Assembly (NCBI GenBank): GCA_030490835.1
Contig: CM059971.1
Location: forward strand, 120,560,564 to 120,624,563
Direction of reading: 5' to 3'
From: Annona cherimola
Lineage: Eukaryota; Streptophyta; Magnoliopsida; Magnoliales; Annonaceae
DNA length: 64,000 bases
Part shown: positions 36,455 through 49,300 of the stretch, piece by piece
Layout of the letters: each line of letters opens with the position of its first letter
How positions within the stretch are numbered: position 1 is the first letter of the stretch
The notes under the pieces: model-generated
Told to the model about the DNA's origin: nothing
The model's input: only the letters and a program-made list of their open reading frames with translations
Databases searched by the model: none
Program-made: the position numbers and the translations under genes

Positions 36455-36601
36455 ACTTGGTCCATGGGCTTGAGCTTAAGGTGGGATCATGGGCCTTGGG
36501 CCACTTGAAGGGTTGGACTTGGTCCATGGGCTTGAGCTTGGAGTGAGAGCATGGGCCTTGGGCCACTTGAGGTGTTGGACTTGGTCCATGGGCTTGAGCT
36601 T
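36455..36601. repeat. 62-bp minisatellite in the solo LTR
   Basis: ACTTGGTCCATGGGCTTGAG starts at 36455, 36517 and 36579. Between the starts the unit also carries CATGGGCCTTGGGCCACTTG. There are two full units and part of a third, plus a looser partial unit before 36455. Confidence 0.88.
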
Positions 36602-36921
36602 GGCAGACTCCTTCTATAGTGGGCTAGAACTTGGTGGGCTAGAGCTTGGCTAAGCCCGTTGTAGAGAAGCCTGCTTCTGAGGCTTGGTGGGCTGCATTGT
36701 GGAGCTTGTTGAAGTGGCCTGTAGGAGTTTCGCTCTTGTGGGCCGGATCTGGTTTGTTGAAAAGTCTGCTTCGAGGCTTGGTGGAGCTTCGCTCCCGTGG
36801 GTTGAGTTTGGAAGGGCCCGCTTAGTTAGCTTGAACTTCCTTTTTGTCTTGAAATTACATGAGCTTGAAATTTATTTCACTTGTCCATTTTTGGGCCCAA
36901 GGGTGGGGTGTCAACAATAAC

Positions 36922-37502
36922 GATATTGGATCGTTTAGAACAGCCAGCAATTGTGATCTGGGATCCCAAGGTCAAGCACGGGACTCCCTTCCATTACCAT
37001 CGCCATAGCTTCCAACGGCCCCGATGCGAACAGGAAACGAAATTTTAGTTCAACGACTAGCCCATTGGAACATAAATTTATTAAAAAAATCTTATCTATT
37101 ATTTGAAATAAGTAATTTTGCAGCATATATAGATTTAAAAACTTTATTGAATGAAATTAAGTTGTTGGAAATTTAGAATGCTATTTTTTGGGTAGTCCGG
37201 TGAGGTTAAAAAAATGGGCCCCCGCTTGTAATGGGAAGAAGTCGTTCAGGAAAAAATCTGAAGTGTCTTTGCAGTCTAATTTATCAGCAAATAGATTTTT
37301 AATTTATTACTGGCAAATAGTGCTTCTTTATTTCTATGGAGGATTGATACACCATGCATCCTTCTCAGTATATCAATTACAATGATCACTCCCCTTGAGG
37401 GGAGAAAAAATTAGGATATCGAATCATTCATATGCAACAGCTAAAATAATTAGGAAAAATGAATGTAGATATCATAAATGGCCAGATGCCCGGATGCTGC
37501 AT
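36922..37502. other. 3' flank of the acyl-CoA ligase gene
   Basis: No gene is supported. The part next to 37502 should hold the 3' UTR of the minus-strand ligase gene. Confidence 0.4.
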
Positions 37503-40500
37503 TCACAGCCTCGGCGATATCTCAACCCTTCGATGGGTGGAGGCTTTCAGATGCCTCCTGAGGATCTTGCCAGATGGTGATCTTGGAATGGAGTTGACGA
37601 ACGCCACCTTCCTAATCTTCTTATAAGGAGCCACCTGATTAGTCATACATATGCTTGAGAATATTAGTTATGTGTTTGGCTGTGATTAGTTAGCATAAAG
37701 AAGAAATGCTAAAAGAAATGTGAAATGGGCATGCACCTTGTCTGCCATGAAACTGATGACATCCTTTTCCTGAAGTTTGCTCCCTGCCATTCTAACCACG
37801 CAAGCCATGGGAATTTCTCCTGCCTCTACATGTGGGCACCTGACCAAGAACCCCATGATTTTATTTATTCAGACGGTTGTAGCGGCTGTGCATTGGGTTA
37901 GTTAATTTTATGTAGAAGAAGACAGAAATCAAAGAACCACTCTAACTAAGCATATATATATATATATACACTGTGGGCCCCACCTGATCATTTCCCATAA
38001 ATCCACCCCACCCATTGTATTTAGAATTGTTCACTTTATTACCATACCAATTTTCATCCAAATCCAACATGTGTGTAGTCTCCATCTTAAAATGGTGCAA
38101 AATCAACGTAATAAAATAGTTTAATGTAAATATCAAGTTTAAAGTGATTTTTTCAACATCTAAACCGTCTAAAGTATGATTTATATATGGATAAATGAGT
38201 GCATAAAGTTTCATTACAATCTAATATGTGTGGGGTCCATTTTACAGCGGACTGCACATGATCATATCCCGTATATATATATAAGAGCTGTTCTGATGAA
38301 GCGTCACTGCATTGGAACAACGGTGCAGTTGCCCAAAAAAAGAGCCCAACACATATTAAAATGCAATGAAACTTTATATAATCATTTATCCATATATAAA
38401 TCATACCTTAGACGGTTTAGATGTTGAAACAATCACTTTAAAGTTATTATTTATATCAAACTATTTTATTACGTTGAATTTGTACTATTTTCAGATGGGG
38501 CCCATATATATATATCTGATTCTTATAAAAATTGATATGATAATAGAATACATTATTCTAAATACAATGAATGAAGTGGATTATGATTTGATGATCATGT
38601 GGGACCCATTTCAGCGATGCTGTACCTAAATATTCCTCAATATATATGTGTGTTAAAAGATGATCGTGTTCACTTAGAACCAGTTGAACTAAAGGTTGAA
38701 GTTAAACGAGTTCGAATAAGCCCTATTTATATGGTTTCCACAAGTCTATTCCACCGATTGCACTTAAAATATTAGTTGGTTAGGAATATATTGATTTTAA
38801 TAAAACATGAATCGGTGGCCCACCAGTTACAAAATATTTTAGGGTGAATATAAAGATACCCAAATTCACATCTTATTTATGTCCTGCACAAAATGTTAAT
38901 TTAAAAGATTTTAACTATTTTTATTACATGAATAATAACAAATAAAATAGATTTGATGAACATGTTCATATATAAAGACTAGAAATAAAGAGTGTGTTTG
39001 GGAATGGATAAAACTTTTAATGAAAAGTTTTGGAGAGGAAAAGTTGTCAAATGATGTGATATGATAGGGGTAATGATGATGAGTAAAGATGATAAAGTTA
39101 AAATAGATATGTTAATTGTATGGGTAGTTGTGTAGAAATGATTGAAAAGTAAGATAATTGTATGAAAAAATGTGAAAAAATAATTAAAAAATATGATAAT
39201 TATAGAGAGTGAAAAGTTTTACATTGAAAAGTTTTAGGTTGATATTTTTTCCTCATTGCCAAACACACCCAAAGTTTGAATGGATGACTAGTATGTAAGA
39301 AGCCAAGCCAACTTACGGTATAACGGCGGCATCATCAATTTCAGGATGAGTGACCAAGATCTCTTCCAGCTCGGCCGGGGCAACCTAAAATTCCAAATAA
39401 GATTAAGTTAGTATGCAGCATTAATCCATGGATTGGAGGAGTGATGTATATAGCCGAGAACGTAGACAGAGAGAGAGATGGATGGGGGTAGTAAGAGGAC
39501 CTGATAAGCCTTGTATTTGATGAGTTCTTTGATCCTGTCGACCAAGTAAACCAGACCAGAATTGTCAATGAAGCAGAGATCGCCTGTATGCAGCCAACCT
39601 TCCGTGTCAATTGCCTGACCTGTGCCTTCTTCGTTCTTGTAGTAGCCTACATAATTAAATAAATATATATATGTATATACATCCACCAGTAAAATTAATG
39701 AGGTTAATGGCACCATGTATCCTTACTAATCTCTAGCTAGTGCCTAGCTGCAACCACGTACAAGAGACGTACCTTGCATGATGGGAGGCCCCCTCAAGCA
39801 GAGTTCTCCGAACTTGCGAGGAGGCAGGGGCTTTTTGGTGTCCACGTCAACGATCTTCGCTTCCATTGCTGGTATCAGCCTACCAATGGACACATGATAT
39901 CTGCCCTTTATGCCGTCACAAAGTGTAACTGGCCCATTTGTTTCCGTCAATCCATAACACTGCATCACGATCACCAGCAGATCATGGGTGGGTAGCAGAT
40001 AGATTCCAAGCCGGTAATTCCTAAAATACAAACGTATACAATGTATATATATTTTTTATAAACATACATATATGTATATTATATATAGGCAAATGATCAT
40101 TTCAAACTTGTCAGAAATGAGAAAGGTGCAAACAGCATTTTTTTAAAAAAAAAATTGATAACATTTTTAATCTACATATATTTATTATAGATTAAATTTT
40201 ACCCTTCTTTGAGATATATAAATTTATTTTGAATTTTTAATATAGGACTATTTTAGTCAAGTTTCAATAACTTAAAACGACTAATGTACTCCTATATTTA
40301 GAAATTTAAAATAAATATATAAATATTTTTAAAAATGATAAAATTTGATTTATTGATTAAATACATCTAAATTAACAATTTTACAAAAAGTTTGAAATAA
40401 TGAAAAACGTATGTTTTTTGAACTAGTCTGAAATAAGAATATTTAAAACCGATCTGAGATGATCATGCCCCCTGGTACATATCGCCCATTTGGACATACC

Positions 40501-43500
40501 AAGGACGGACAACGCTAGAAACTCTTTTTTTTTTTTTGTTCCGAAAAAAAAATGACGCTAGAGTCGGAGCATGAAGAGAACGCGGCAACAAGAGCAGGGA
40601 ACAGAGACAGCCATGCCATCTCGAATTCTGACCACTCCAGCTGGGTTGGGCAGGAAATTAAACAACCCCCAGCCCAGCCAGGCAGAGTTAAAAGCAATGC
40701 CGTGTGGGGGACCAGTACCCACGAAAAGGTAAGTCTCGGTCGAAGCCTGCATCTGCGCCTGATCCTTACAGTCAATGTAGATGGTGATCACATGCTTGTT
40801 GGGAGCAGCAGCCCTCATAATTCCTTTCTACTGCTTTGTTACTACCATTTCACGGAATGGGGTAGATGGATGTAAATAAATAGGTGGTTCGCTTCTCTGA
40901 ATTCCGGCGAGTGGGGGAACACTGACATGCTTTACCTTCTCGTGCTTTGGTGCTTCTTTTTCTTCCACCCCCACCCCCTCTTTTAAGGACATTTATATAA
41001 ATATGAAAAACCCAATAGCTGGTCGGTTCTTCAAATTCATGCTAGTGGGTCTCTCTACCACCTCCTCTTTTAAGGACATTTATATAAATATGAAAAACCC
41101 AATAGATGGTTAGTTCTTTGAATTCGTGCTAGTGGATCTCTCCACCTTTCCTCAACTGAATTAATTCCAACCACCGCTTTTCTCTTCTCATACAATCACT
41201 GTCAGAATGATCTACTTGTCTATTCCCATGCTTCAATTTCAGATGGAAGTTCCAAGTCCCCACAAAATATATTTTCGCGCAACCCAATGTATTGATTGAT
41301 GCGATTGACCCATTATGGGGAGGAACTTTGACCACCGTAGTTGGTTCGCCAATCCAAACTGGTGTATGTGCAGCGCCGACGTACCGAACTTCACGTGGCA
41401 GTTGAAAAGCTTCGCTGGAGAGTTTCCGGAATATAAAGGCCAAATCCTATCCGCAATCTCTCCAAACAACCACCGAACTGATAGCTTTGATAGATGTGAT
41501 AAATGGGAGTTTTTATTGAAAATAGGTGGAAAATGATGCTGGCAATAATAGAATAAAAACTTCCATGTAAAATAAATAAAGATAAATGTAAGTAGCAATA
41601 ATTGTTAAAATAAATTCATGCAACTCTATGGGCATTTTCGTAAAAGAATTTTAACTTTTTACCGGGGCCGTTGGGTGGAATGGGTTCGTTTGGCATGTGA
41701 TATTAACGAGGAACAAAAACAACGTGAGCATAAAAGGATGATATGGTAAATAAAGTTAAAACTAAAAGGAATAATCCTCAAAAACAGATGGTGATGAAAC
41801 ACGGAGTTGTTTGGAAAGTCATTTTTATCAGTTGAGAGGAAAAACGGTGCAGTGAGTATCTTTAAGAATCTGGTCCTAAATAAATTTCTAACTAAAGACA
41901 CTTTGTCTATTATTATTATTATTATTTTAAATCATCTACTCTAGCATCTTAGGAAACAGTACTGTACATTTTTATTTGGCATTGCAGCATTTTGTCTTTT
42001 TATAAATTCATATTTATCTTTTCTCATGAATTTCACCTGCAACCATTAATAAAAATACATTGCAAAGTAAGAGTAAGAAAGAAAATAAAATGTATACTGT
42101 GGATGAAAAATGAATTCTACAAAAAGTTTAATAAGGAAAATTAAAATGAAAATTTCATAAAAAATTCTCATAAAGAATAAATTATTAAAAATAAATAGAT
42201 CTGCCATAAAATAAATACAATGAAATAGTCCGGCCCTTTTCTGCCGAGTGTACGACCGCATGTACGACCGCGGCGACGACCGACGGCCACCTTGACAACA
42301 ACCAACTAAAGAACCCTTCTTAAAAGCTTACCGAGGACAGGTGCGCGTTCACAGTCATAGCACCTGAATCTGAATGGGATGAGATCTTATATTTTCAACG
42401 TAATTTTTTAATTTGATTTTCTAATCTAGATCTCATTTCATCGAACGATTCCCAGACTGGTTTGCTAAAATATAAAAATAAAATTTCTTGTTTCTACCTA
42501 CACATTTTAAATTTAAGTTAATATTTTAATTTTTGATTATCCTATTTTCTAATTATTATTTTCACACTCTGATTCTTCTTTCTATGCATTTTATTTACCC
42601 TTGATCATTGCTCACCTTTTTATTTTTTCCAAAAAATTATAACCTCTTGCAAACGGAAACAAGAATTTCACCTGAGAGAGCGCAGTACGCGGAAAACACT
42701 TGGCAAAGCGCTCCATATGCTCCCTCCCCAGAGGCGCCCCCGAACAGATGACTTCCTTCAGACTCCCAAGCTCATAAGCATTCGCCACGTCAGCCATTCT
42801 CAGCATCTGCACCACCATCGGCGGCACAGCCGGCAGCCTCGTCACCCGGTACTCCTCCACCGCCACCAGCATCTTCTCCAGCGCGTACTTTCCCAGGATC
42901 ACGGCCGTCGACCCGACGGCCAGCGTCCCGCACACGAACACCGAGAGCCCGAACATGTGGAACAGCGGTACCACGCACAAGTACACCTCGTCGCACGCGG
43001 GATTGGCGCCCTCCGCTGTCCACACGTGCCTCAGCTGGCAGCTCATGGAGACGAGCGTGCGGTGCGAGCACACCACCGCCTTGCTCTTCCCCGTCGTCCC
43101 CGACGAGTACATGAGCGCCGCTGTGTCGCTCTGGGAGACCTGCACGTGTGGGGGCTTGGACTCGTGGGGCAGCGGGTTCCGCAGCAAGCCGTCGAAGAAT
43201 TTTTCCGCGAGAAGAACGGGCCTGGAGGTGAGCCCATCAACCTTGGGCCGGAGTTCTTGGGAGGCAATGATCAGGACAGGGCTGCAATCTTCGGCCTGGA
43301 TCTGGATCTCTCGCCGGGTGTTCAAGGGGTTGGCTGTGCTGAAGATCGCGCCAATACTCATGACGCCCAGCACCAGCGAGGGGAAATGAAGGGAATTGGG
43401 GCACACCACGAGGACCACATCGCCTTTCTTGATGCCCAGCGCGTGCAATGCCACTGCGACCGACGACGTAAGCGTGCGGAGGTTGCCGTAGCTGAGCCTG

Positions 43501-43670
43501 GCGCCGGAGTGGGCGTCGATATAGGCAGGCTTGGAGAGCATGTGGGAGGTCAGGGAGAGGAGGTAGGAAGGGAGGGAGAGAGAGGGGGACTGGGGGAAGG
43601 GAAGGGAGTCCCACTTGCTATAGAAGATGCCAGTAGAAGGACAGAATCCGCTCTCTTCTAAAAAGTCCAT
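37503..43670 (-). CDS. 4-coumarate:CoA-ligase-like acyl-activating enzyme (6 exons, 544 aa)
   Basis: The minus-strand exons are 43670-42672, 39959-39773, 39646-39501, 39384-39317, 37839-37737 and 37634-37503. All junctions are GT/AG and in phase, and the 544-residue product has the length usual for the family. These adenylate-forming enzymes activate a carboxylic acid with ATP and then transfer it to CoA. The P-loop motif S-S-G-T-T-G-K-S-K lies at residues 189-197, G-W-L-H-T-G-D at 412-418, the box II-like G-E-L-C-L-R-G at 384-390, and the catalytic Lys of P-S-G-K at 524. The substrate is unknown: 4CL-like proteins of this branch can use OPC-8, fatty acids or cinnamates. The last residues P-R-L could act as a peroxisomal targeting signal type 1. 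One oddity is Cys at residue 334, where the family has Gly in the G-Y-G-L-T-E motif. Intron 1 (2.7 kb) and intron 4 (1.5 kb) hold transposons. Confidence 0.93.
37951..37970. repeat. (AT)n microsatellite at the edge of a foldback element
   Basis: An uninterrupted alternating AT run just left of the foldback element in intron 4 of the ligase gene. Similar ATAT runs lie in its loop and near its right edge. Confidence 0.75.
37971..38612. mobile_element. Long palindromic (foldback) element in intron 4 of the ligase gene
   Basis: The left arm (37971 to about 38250) and right arm (about 38335-38612) are inverted repeats over some 280 bp. The terminal GTGGGCCCCACCTGATCAT pairs with ATGATCATGTGGGACCCAT. 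Further in, CATTGTATTTAGAATTGTT, AACATCTAAACCGTCTAA and GGATAAATGAGTGCATAAAG pair with their complements. Because the arms match, near-identical open frames appear on both strands; they are not genes. The loop holds an ATAT run and a small CTGCA-rich hairpin. Confidence 0.88.
38991..39270. mobile_element. Harbinger-type MITE in intron 4 of the ligase gene
   Basis: Ends are AGTGTGTTTGGGAATGG and CCAAACACACCC with the family's internal blocks intact. The flanking TAA is AAG or AAA here, so the target duplication is no longer perfect. Confidence 0.75.
40088..40470. mobile_element. Foldback element in intron 1 of the ligase gene
   Basis: AATGATCATTTCAAACTTG at the left pairs with the complement of the right end around CCGATCTGAGATGATCATG. 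Inner blocks (TTATTTTGAATTTTTAATAT and TTTAGAAATTTAAAATAAAT) also pair. No coding capacity. Confidence 0.6.
40981..41150. repeat. 87-bp tandem duplication in intron 1 of the ligase gene
   Basis: TTTTAAGGACATTTATATAA at 40981 recurs at 41068. Both copies continue through AATATGAAAAACCCAATAG and end with CATGCTAGTGGGTCTCTC or CGTGCTAGTGGATCTCTC. Confidence 0.88.
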
Positions 43671-43754
43671 GGTGCAGCTGCAGCAGCTCTCTTTGGGGGC
43701 CTTCTCTCCAGCCGGTCAATGGGGGCCGCCTGCTGGCACTGCTGCACACTTACC

Positions 43755-43777
43755 TTTATACGTAGGATATAAATAGG
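43755..43777 (-). promoter_or_regulatory. Probable TATA box of the ligase gene
   Basis: On the minus strand CGCCTATTTATATCC lies about 100 bases before the start codon at 43670, and TATAAAGG follows a few bases later. Either could position transcription start, leaving a leader of roughly 60-75 bases. No other core element was recognised. Confidence 0.5.
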
Positions 43778-45556
43778 CGGGGGTGGTTGATGCAGTGGCC
43801 GGAATAGTGCTAGTGAATTGAATTGAATTGCAAGGAGTGGACAGCGGAGGAAATAAAATGGACAAAAAGAAAGAGAAGCAATCCAAGTACACAAGTTCCA
43901 CGCAAGGACCCATTTAATTAAAATCCCCCAACTGCCTCAGCTACTCTTAAATGAAATTCACTCCTACAAATTTTCCTATATGTAGCAATTCATCTGCCTA
44001 CATAAATTCATCTATATTTTATGTCATTTAGCTATAAATTAAGTATATTCAACAAACATTGCATATTTGGCTATATGGCAGTTTCAGACGAACAATTTCT
44101 GTTAAGCTGCCAATCTTTTTAAGGACGGATTGCGAATGTCCTTTAAGTAAAGTAGTTAACTCATACTTATCATTATTTGCAGCAAAATTTATATAAATAT
44201 ATGATGGCATGTAAGAAAGTTGTTTTTGTAGCGATTTGCGTGGGTAAATTTGAAGTTCTTCCCTTAACTTTGGTCATACGCGCACAAAAACTGGGTATTA
44301 ATTTTGTACATTTCGGCTCTATATGGCTTCATGACATTTTGGCCATGATTTATGCTTCTACCGTAATTTCTCACAATAATTATTACGTACGCACTGGTGA
44401 TTAAGGTAATATCGTGATCAGTTAAAAGGCGTACGGCGTGGAAGATCACGAAGAGTGCACTGCACGCCTATTTCCTTATGGGCCATTCGATGCCACGCGC
44501 AGGAAAAAAAGTGACCGCGCGTGCAAGGGAATGATCGATGACCTGGAAGTGATTGCCTCTGCACCATATATCCCTGACCCCTCAGGCCGCAGCAGCTCAA
44601 AGGAATGAGGAATCTGGTGATCAGTAGGATGTTTCTTCGACCAATCTTTGGCGAATGCGGATTCCTTTCGTATACGTGCCGTTGTTTTTATGCTACTCTT
44701 GACCTATACGTCGTTGACTTTCTTCATGTGTTATATCCTTGTCTTGAAATATTTATATTTCTTCCTAAATAATTATTCAATAAGATCAGCGATCAAAATA
44801 AAAATCCAGTGAGATCATCTCTTGAATATCTGGGGATGTCCTAATCAAGCCAAATATTATACACATTACTTCTATTCATTTAGTAATTTAGTTCAAATAT
44901 GAAATCTAATTATCCCCATTGGAAATTCCATATAAAAAAAGACTTGTAATACTTCTCTTCTTTTTTCTTTTTTTTTTTGCAGTTTCCTTCATTTTCTTTA
45001 AAAAAAGGTTTTCCGTATTTTCAAATAATTCTTCCTTATTTCGAGCCACCAACCCTTAGCAGAAGGAGAGACCCTGCGTACATGAAGAATTTTGGAAAGT
45101 CCACCCAAGAAAAGTTAATCAACTTTCTTTTTATTTAAAGAAAATTGTTTTAAAACCTGCCCAATTACTTGCCTATTTCATTGTCCTTATCTTAAGCCAA
45201 ACTAGCTTAAGTTTGCTGTGAAAGGTTAAAAAAAATTTTATGTCGGAAAAGTCTTAATTCGATTACTAACATATGTCACATATACCAACAACTAAGAAAT
45301 TTTTTTCCTAATAATCCATGATTTTATACCTAAGCAATCCATTTTAATTTAATTGTAAAAGCATTATCATATATAAGGAAGAAAATAATTTCCTCATCTA
45401 TGAAAGCATTATATATTATAATTTTTTATTATAGTGTCTATTGGGACTTTAGGCTTCTAGATCAATGACCATTGAAGTTAAATAATTTGTGAACATTGAG
45501 ACTCATGCATATATGGTTGTGCCTACTTATTTACCTCAAATAATATTTTTTGAAGA
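43778..45556. other. Upstream flank of the ligase gene, no other gene seen
   Basis: Contains short open frames only. The first few hundred bases left of 44300 are the expected promoter region of the minus-strand ligase gene. Confidence 0.4.
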
Positions 45557-45941
45557 ATGATCCTGTTAGCCTAAGCTAAGTAAATGCATCGCTTAATTCA
45601 CCTAAAAAATCTATTTACAATACTTTTTTTTACTTTTTCTTCGTGCACTTATTTATCGAAGTGTATTTAATATGTAAATCAAAATTTACCATTTCTGAAT
45701 ATTTTTATATTTTTTTTGAGATTTTTAAACATTCATGTGTATATATGCATGTAAAATACTCTTATCTTTAAAAATTTTAAAAACTATATACACGTATCTA
45801 GAAATGGTAAACATTTATTTATATTTTAAATACGCTTAGATAAATAAGTATATAAAGAAAAAAGTAAAAAATATCATATATGAGTTTTTTAAGGTAAGCT
45901 ATGCGAGACATTTGCTTAGCCTAAACTAGCAGGATTACTTG
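45557..45941. mobile_element. Foldback MITE, family A copy 3
   Basis: Left end GAATGATCCTGTTAGCCTAA and right end CCTAAACTAGCAGGATTACT are inverted complements. The arms and centre match the copies at 3384 and 4321. Confidence 0.72.
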
Positions 45942-45965
45942 TCATTTTTTCTTTATCTAAATTAG

Positions 45966-46331
45966 GAATGATCCTATTAGCCCTGGCTAAGCAAATGTCC
46001 CGCTTAATATAAAAAAATTCATTTAAAAATATTTTTTTATTTTTCTTTATACACTTATTTATCTTTTTGAATGTATTAACTGAGTTTTACTATTTTTAGA
46101 TATGCTTATATATATTTTTGAGATTTTTAAATATCTATGTGTATATATGTGTTTAAAATACTCATATGTTTAAAAATATTTAAAAAATATACACACATAT
46201 TCAAAAATAGTAAAATTTATTTTATATTTAATACACTTAAAAAACAAGTGCGTGGAAAAAAAATAAAAAAATATTTTTAAATAAATTTTTTAAGATGGGC
46301 TAAACGGAACATTAAGCTAACAGAATGACTT
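45966..46331. mobile_element. Foldback MITE, family A copy 4
   Basis: Left end GAATGATCCTATTAGCCCTG. The right arm includes AAGATGGGCTAAACGGAACA and ends near GCTAACAGAATGACT, missing part of the subterminal block. It sits 24 bp from copy 3 in the same arrangement. Confidence 0.7.
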
Positions 46332-49300
46332 CTCCTATGAGATTGTCTAATCTCCCCGTGCCAATGAAATAATCGTGTCGTGCGATCCACAATTTCAAGT
46401 GTACACCAATCAGATTGCTTTGTAACTAGATTATCTTTATCTTATTTCTTGGGAATATGAATAAATTATTAAATTGTTTCACATATATTTCTATCTTTTA
46501 ATAATTTGAATAATTCATCCAATTCGAAAACGGCTCAGATGTGAAAATGGTCAGAAACTTAAACCTCATTTGCCTGTGCTTTTAAGGCCGGTGAAAAACG
46601 CATTTATAAGTTTTTTTTGGCATTTGATAACTCATAAATTAAAAGTAGCATCCAAAAATTAAGACAAATAAATAGAATATTTACATTGGTGGAAAGCTAA
46701 AATAATTTATTTTATAAATGAACTAAAAATTTAAAAAATAAATTTTTAGGCCAGTAAAATATCAGGGGCCAAACCAACCCGAAGAATAACGACAGGATGT
46801 TGGATTGGTTGGGCGGGAAGAAGGCCTACCAAACGACGCCTTCCTGATTGTGGCTGGTTGATTGAAATACGCACGTGAATGTGCTTGCTTAATTGGTTTT
46901 TAGTGGGTTTTTTGGTATTTTAGACCTTTTAATTTTAACTATTTGTTTTTTAAACTCTGATGTTTGACCGTTTGCATTTAAATACTGAAAATTTTGGTTT
47001 ATTTATATTTTAAATCCTGACTCATAACTACGTTAAAAATTACCCTTAATTTATGTAAATTTTTTAAAAAATACTCAAATCTGTATTAAAGATAAAGAAA
47101 TTATTGGAGCCTCCAAAAATAAAATAGAGAAGTCTAATAGTCAAGTTTAAAAAGTCAAGATTTTTTTAATTGCCGAAAAGTATTTACGTCATTTTATATA
47201 AATTAATGTTAGTTTTTAACACCATTATGGATCAGGTTTAAAATGTAAAGAAACTAAAAATTTTAAGATTTAAAATGCAAATGACTAAACTTTAAGATTT
47301 AAAATGCAAATAAGCAAGTTAGAGAATTTAAAATGCAAAAAATCCCTTTTTAATTATCTTTAACACACGCCCATGCCTAAATCTTTTCCACATTTCTTTC
47401 TAGATTATTAAATACACCCTGAATCTTTATACCATATGGTCCACTTGAATATCTGATTAGTATATGTGGGTTTAATTTTAAAATGGTTATTTGCATCGCC
47501 ACCATCTTTTTTGTATATTTTACAATAATTATATATGGATTTTTCAAATATAAAAAGCCATTTAAGAATTTTACTTGCACAATAATTCATCATGGGAAAA
47601 TTGAAATTTGCGACCTCATTAGAGGCAATAAATGCCAGAAACATAAAAAAATAATAATAAATGCCGTATAGGAGTACATTTAGTAAGTATCCACCAAATC
47701 TTGCCTAAAAATATGCCATCCATGCAAATGAGGTTTATGTTTGGTGTTGATGCAAAGATGCAAATGGTTGCGCTTTTTCTTCCAGTACGTAATGGAAATT
47801 TGAAAGTAGCTGAGTTAACTACTAGCAATTAGCATAGGTTGCAGACAGGACGTTCCTCTTAAGTAAAGACCCATAATTGAAACTCAACATGGATCTTTGT
47901 CTTCTAGTTAATATTTAGGAGTATGTGGTTTTTTTTTTTTTTTTGTAGCAGATTTTTTCCTAACTAAGCGGCCTTTTTCCTTCTATTTTTCAAGAAATAT
48001 GAGTTTTGACTTACTTTCTGAGAATTGGTTGAGCTTATTGAACTAACCTTTGATTGATGTATTATTTCATAGAGATCCAAATCACAATGTCATTTTTTGT
48101 TCCGGAATAGGCTTCTTCTACTTTTTGATTTTTAAGTTTGTGCTTTATCCCAGGTAAAGATCTGCTTGAATTCTATTTGCACATATAGGATAAATAATCT
48201 TAATACCACTTTTCTTTTTTCTTTTCAATTTGTTTTATTTTTTGCCTTCTGTCCAATATTTGATGTATTCATCGTATTGCTCCATGTCTAGCAGTGCTTA
48301 TAATCTCCTTATTATAAATTATAAGAATTGCCTCAGACTTTGATTGTAATATGAATTGAGATGCAATATAAAATTACTCCGATAAAAAAAAGAAAGTGGC
48401 CCACGAATGGTGATGTCTTTTTTACTTTCATATTTCACAATCATAGGTGCATCCAATTAGCTAGAAATCTATTCATAAAAGGTCTGTTTGGTAATAACAA
48501 AAAAATGTCTAATTAAAACTTTTCATTCTCCATAACTACAATATGTTTTAATTGCTTTTTTATATCTTCATATACAACTTTATTCATTTTCAATCATTTC
48601 TACACAACTAACATATGTATTTTAACTTTATTTTATTTACTTCTCATCATTACCTCTATTGTATCATATTTAACACAATTTGTCTGATTATTCTATCAAA
48701 AATAATTACTGGAAACCGATATCTTATAAGTATTACTTTTTTAAGAATGAATATATAATTATGCACAAATACAGTATACAAAAATTTGTAATATATGTAA
48801 TTTTTAAAATCATGAATACATACATACATAATAAATTATTTGAGTTTTAAAAAAAAATTTAAAATTAAAAAACCAAAGTAAGCACGAAACATTAATACTT
48901 ATGATTAATATTAGATCATGATCCAACTTCAAGTAATATGTGCATCATACTAATTAAAATGCAGTGCACGACCTTGCTCCTCACATGGCCATAACTTTCC
49001 ATAAGATCTTCATTTGTTGTTTGATAATAAGTATGAGCTCGGCTTCTATATATTTGGACATTACGGTTTACTTCGTTATTTAATATTTATGTCTCATCTT
49101 GATAATTTTGTCAAATTAAATCCATCTATTTATTTAACATTATTTGTTTTATTTATATACTAGATACCCTATTCGTGGGCCACATTTTCTAAAAATGTAT
49201 AACAATATGTATATATTTAGAAAACCATTTGGATCCATAACCTAAAGTTTTAGAATGTTATAAAATTTTATAAAATCATTAATATAAGTAAAATAAATAT

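Larger units (their letters stand above)
35760..36916 (+). mobile_element. Solo LTR, 1157 bp, with 5-bp target-site duplication
   Basis: The element begins TGTAGCACCC and ends GGGTGTCAACA. It is bordered by the direct repeat ATAAC at 35755-35759 and 36917-36921. A TG...CA unit with a 5-bp duplication and no internal retrotransposon region is the product expected when the two LTRs of an element recombine. It contains a tRNA-like SINE segment (about 35925-36075) and a 62-bp minisatellite. The stretch near 36090 (GGAGTCGCCACTGATTTT) resembles sequence common in plant LTR elements. The strand is arbitrary. Confidence 0.87.

Noticed and set aside
38153..38427. Similar 83-codon frames on opposite strands
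   Set aside because: They come from the two arms of the palindromic element and are not exons of the ligase gene.
41129..41598. Minus-strand frames of 104 and 119 codons in intron 1 of the ligase gene
   Set aside because: No family was recognised and joining them to the ligase exons would break a junction that is otherwise in phase. A captured fragment is possible but unsupported.
42717..43661. A 314-codon plus-strand frame opposite exon 1 of the ligase gene
   Set aside because: It is an antisense shadow of a GC-rich coding exon. The minus-strand reading has all family motifs and correct splice junctions.
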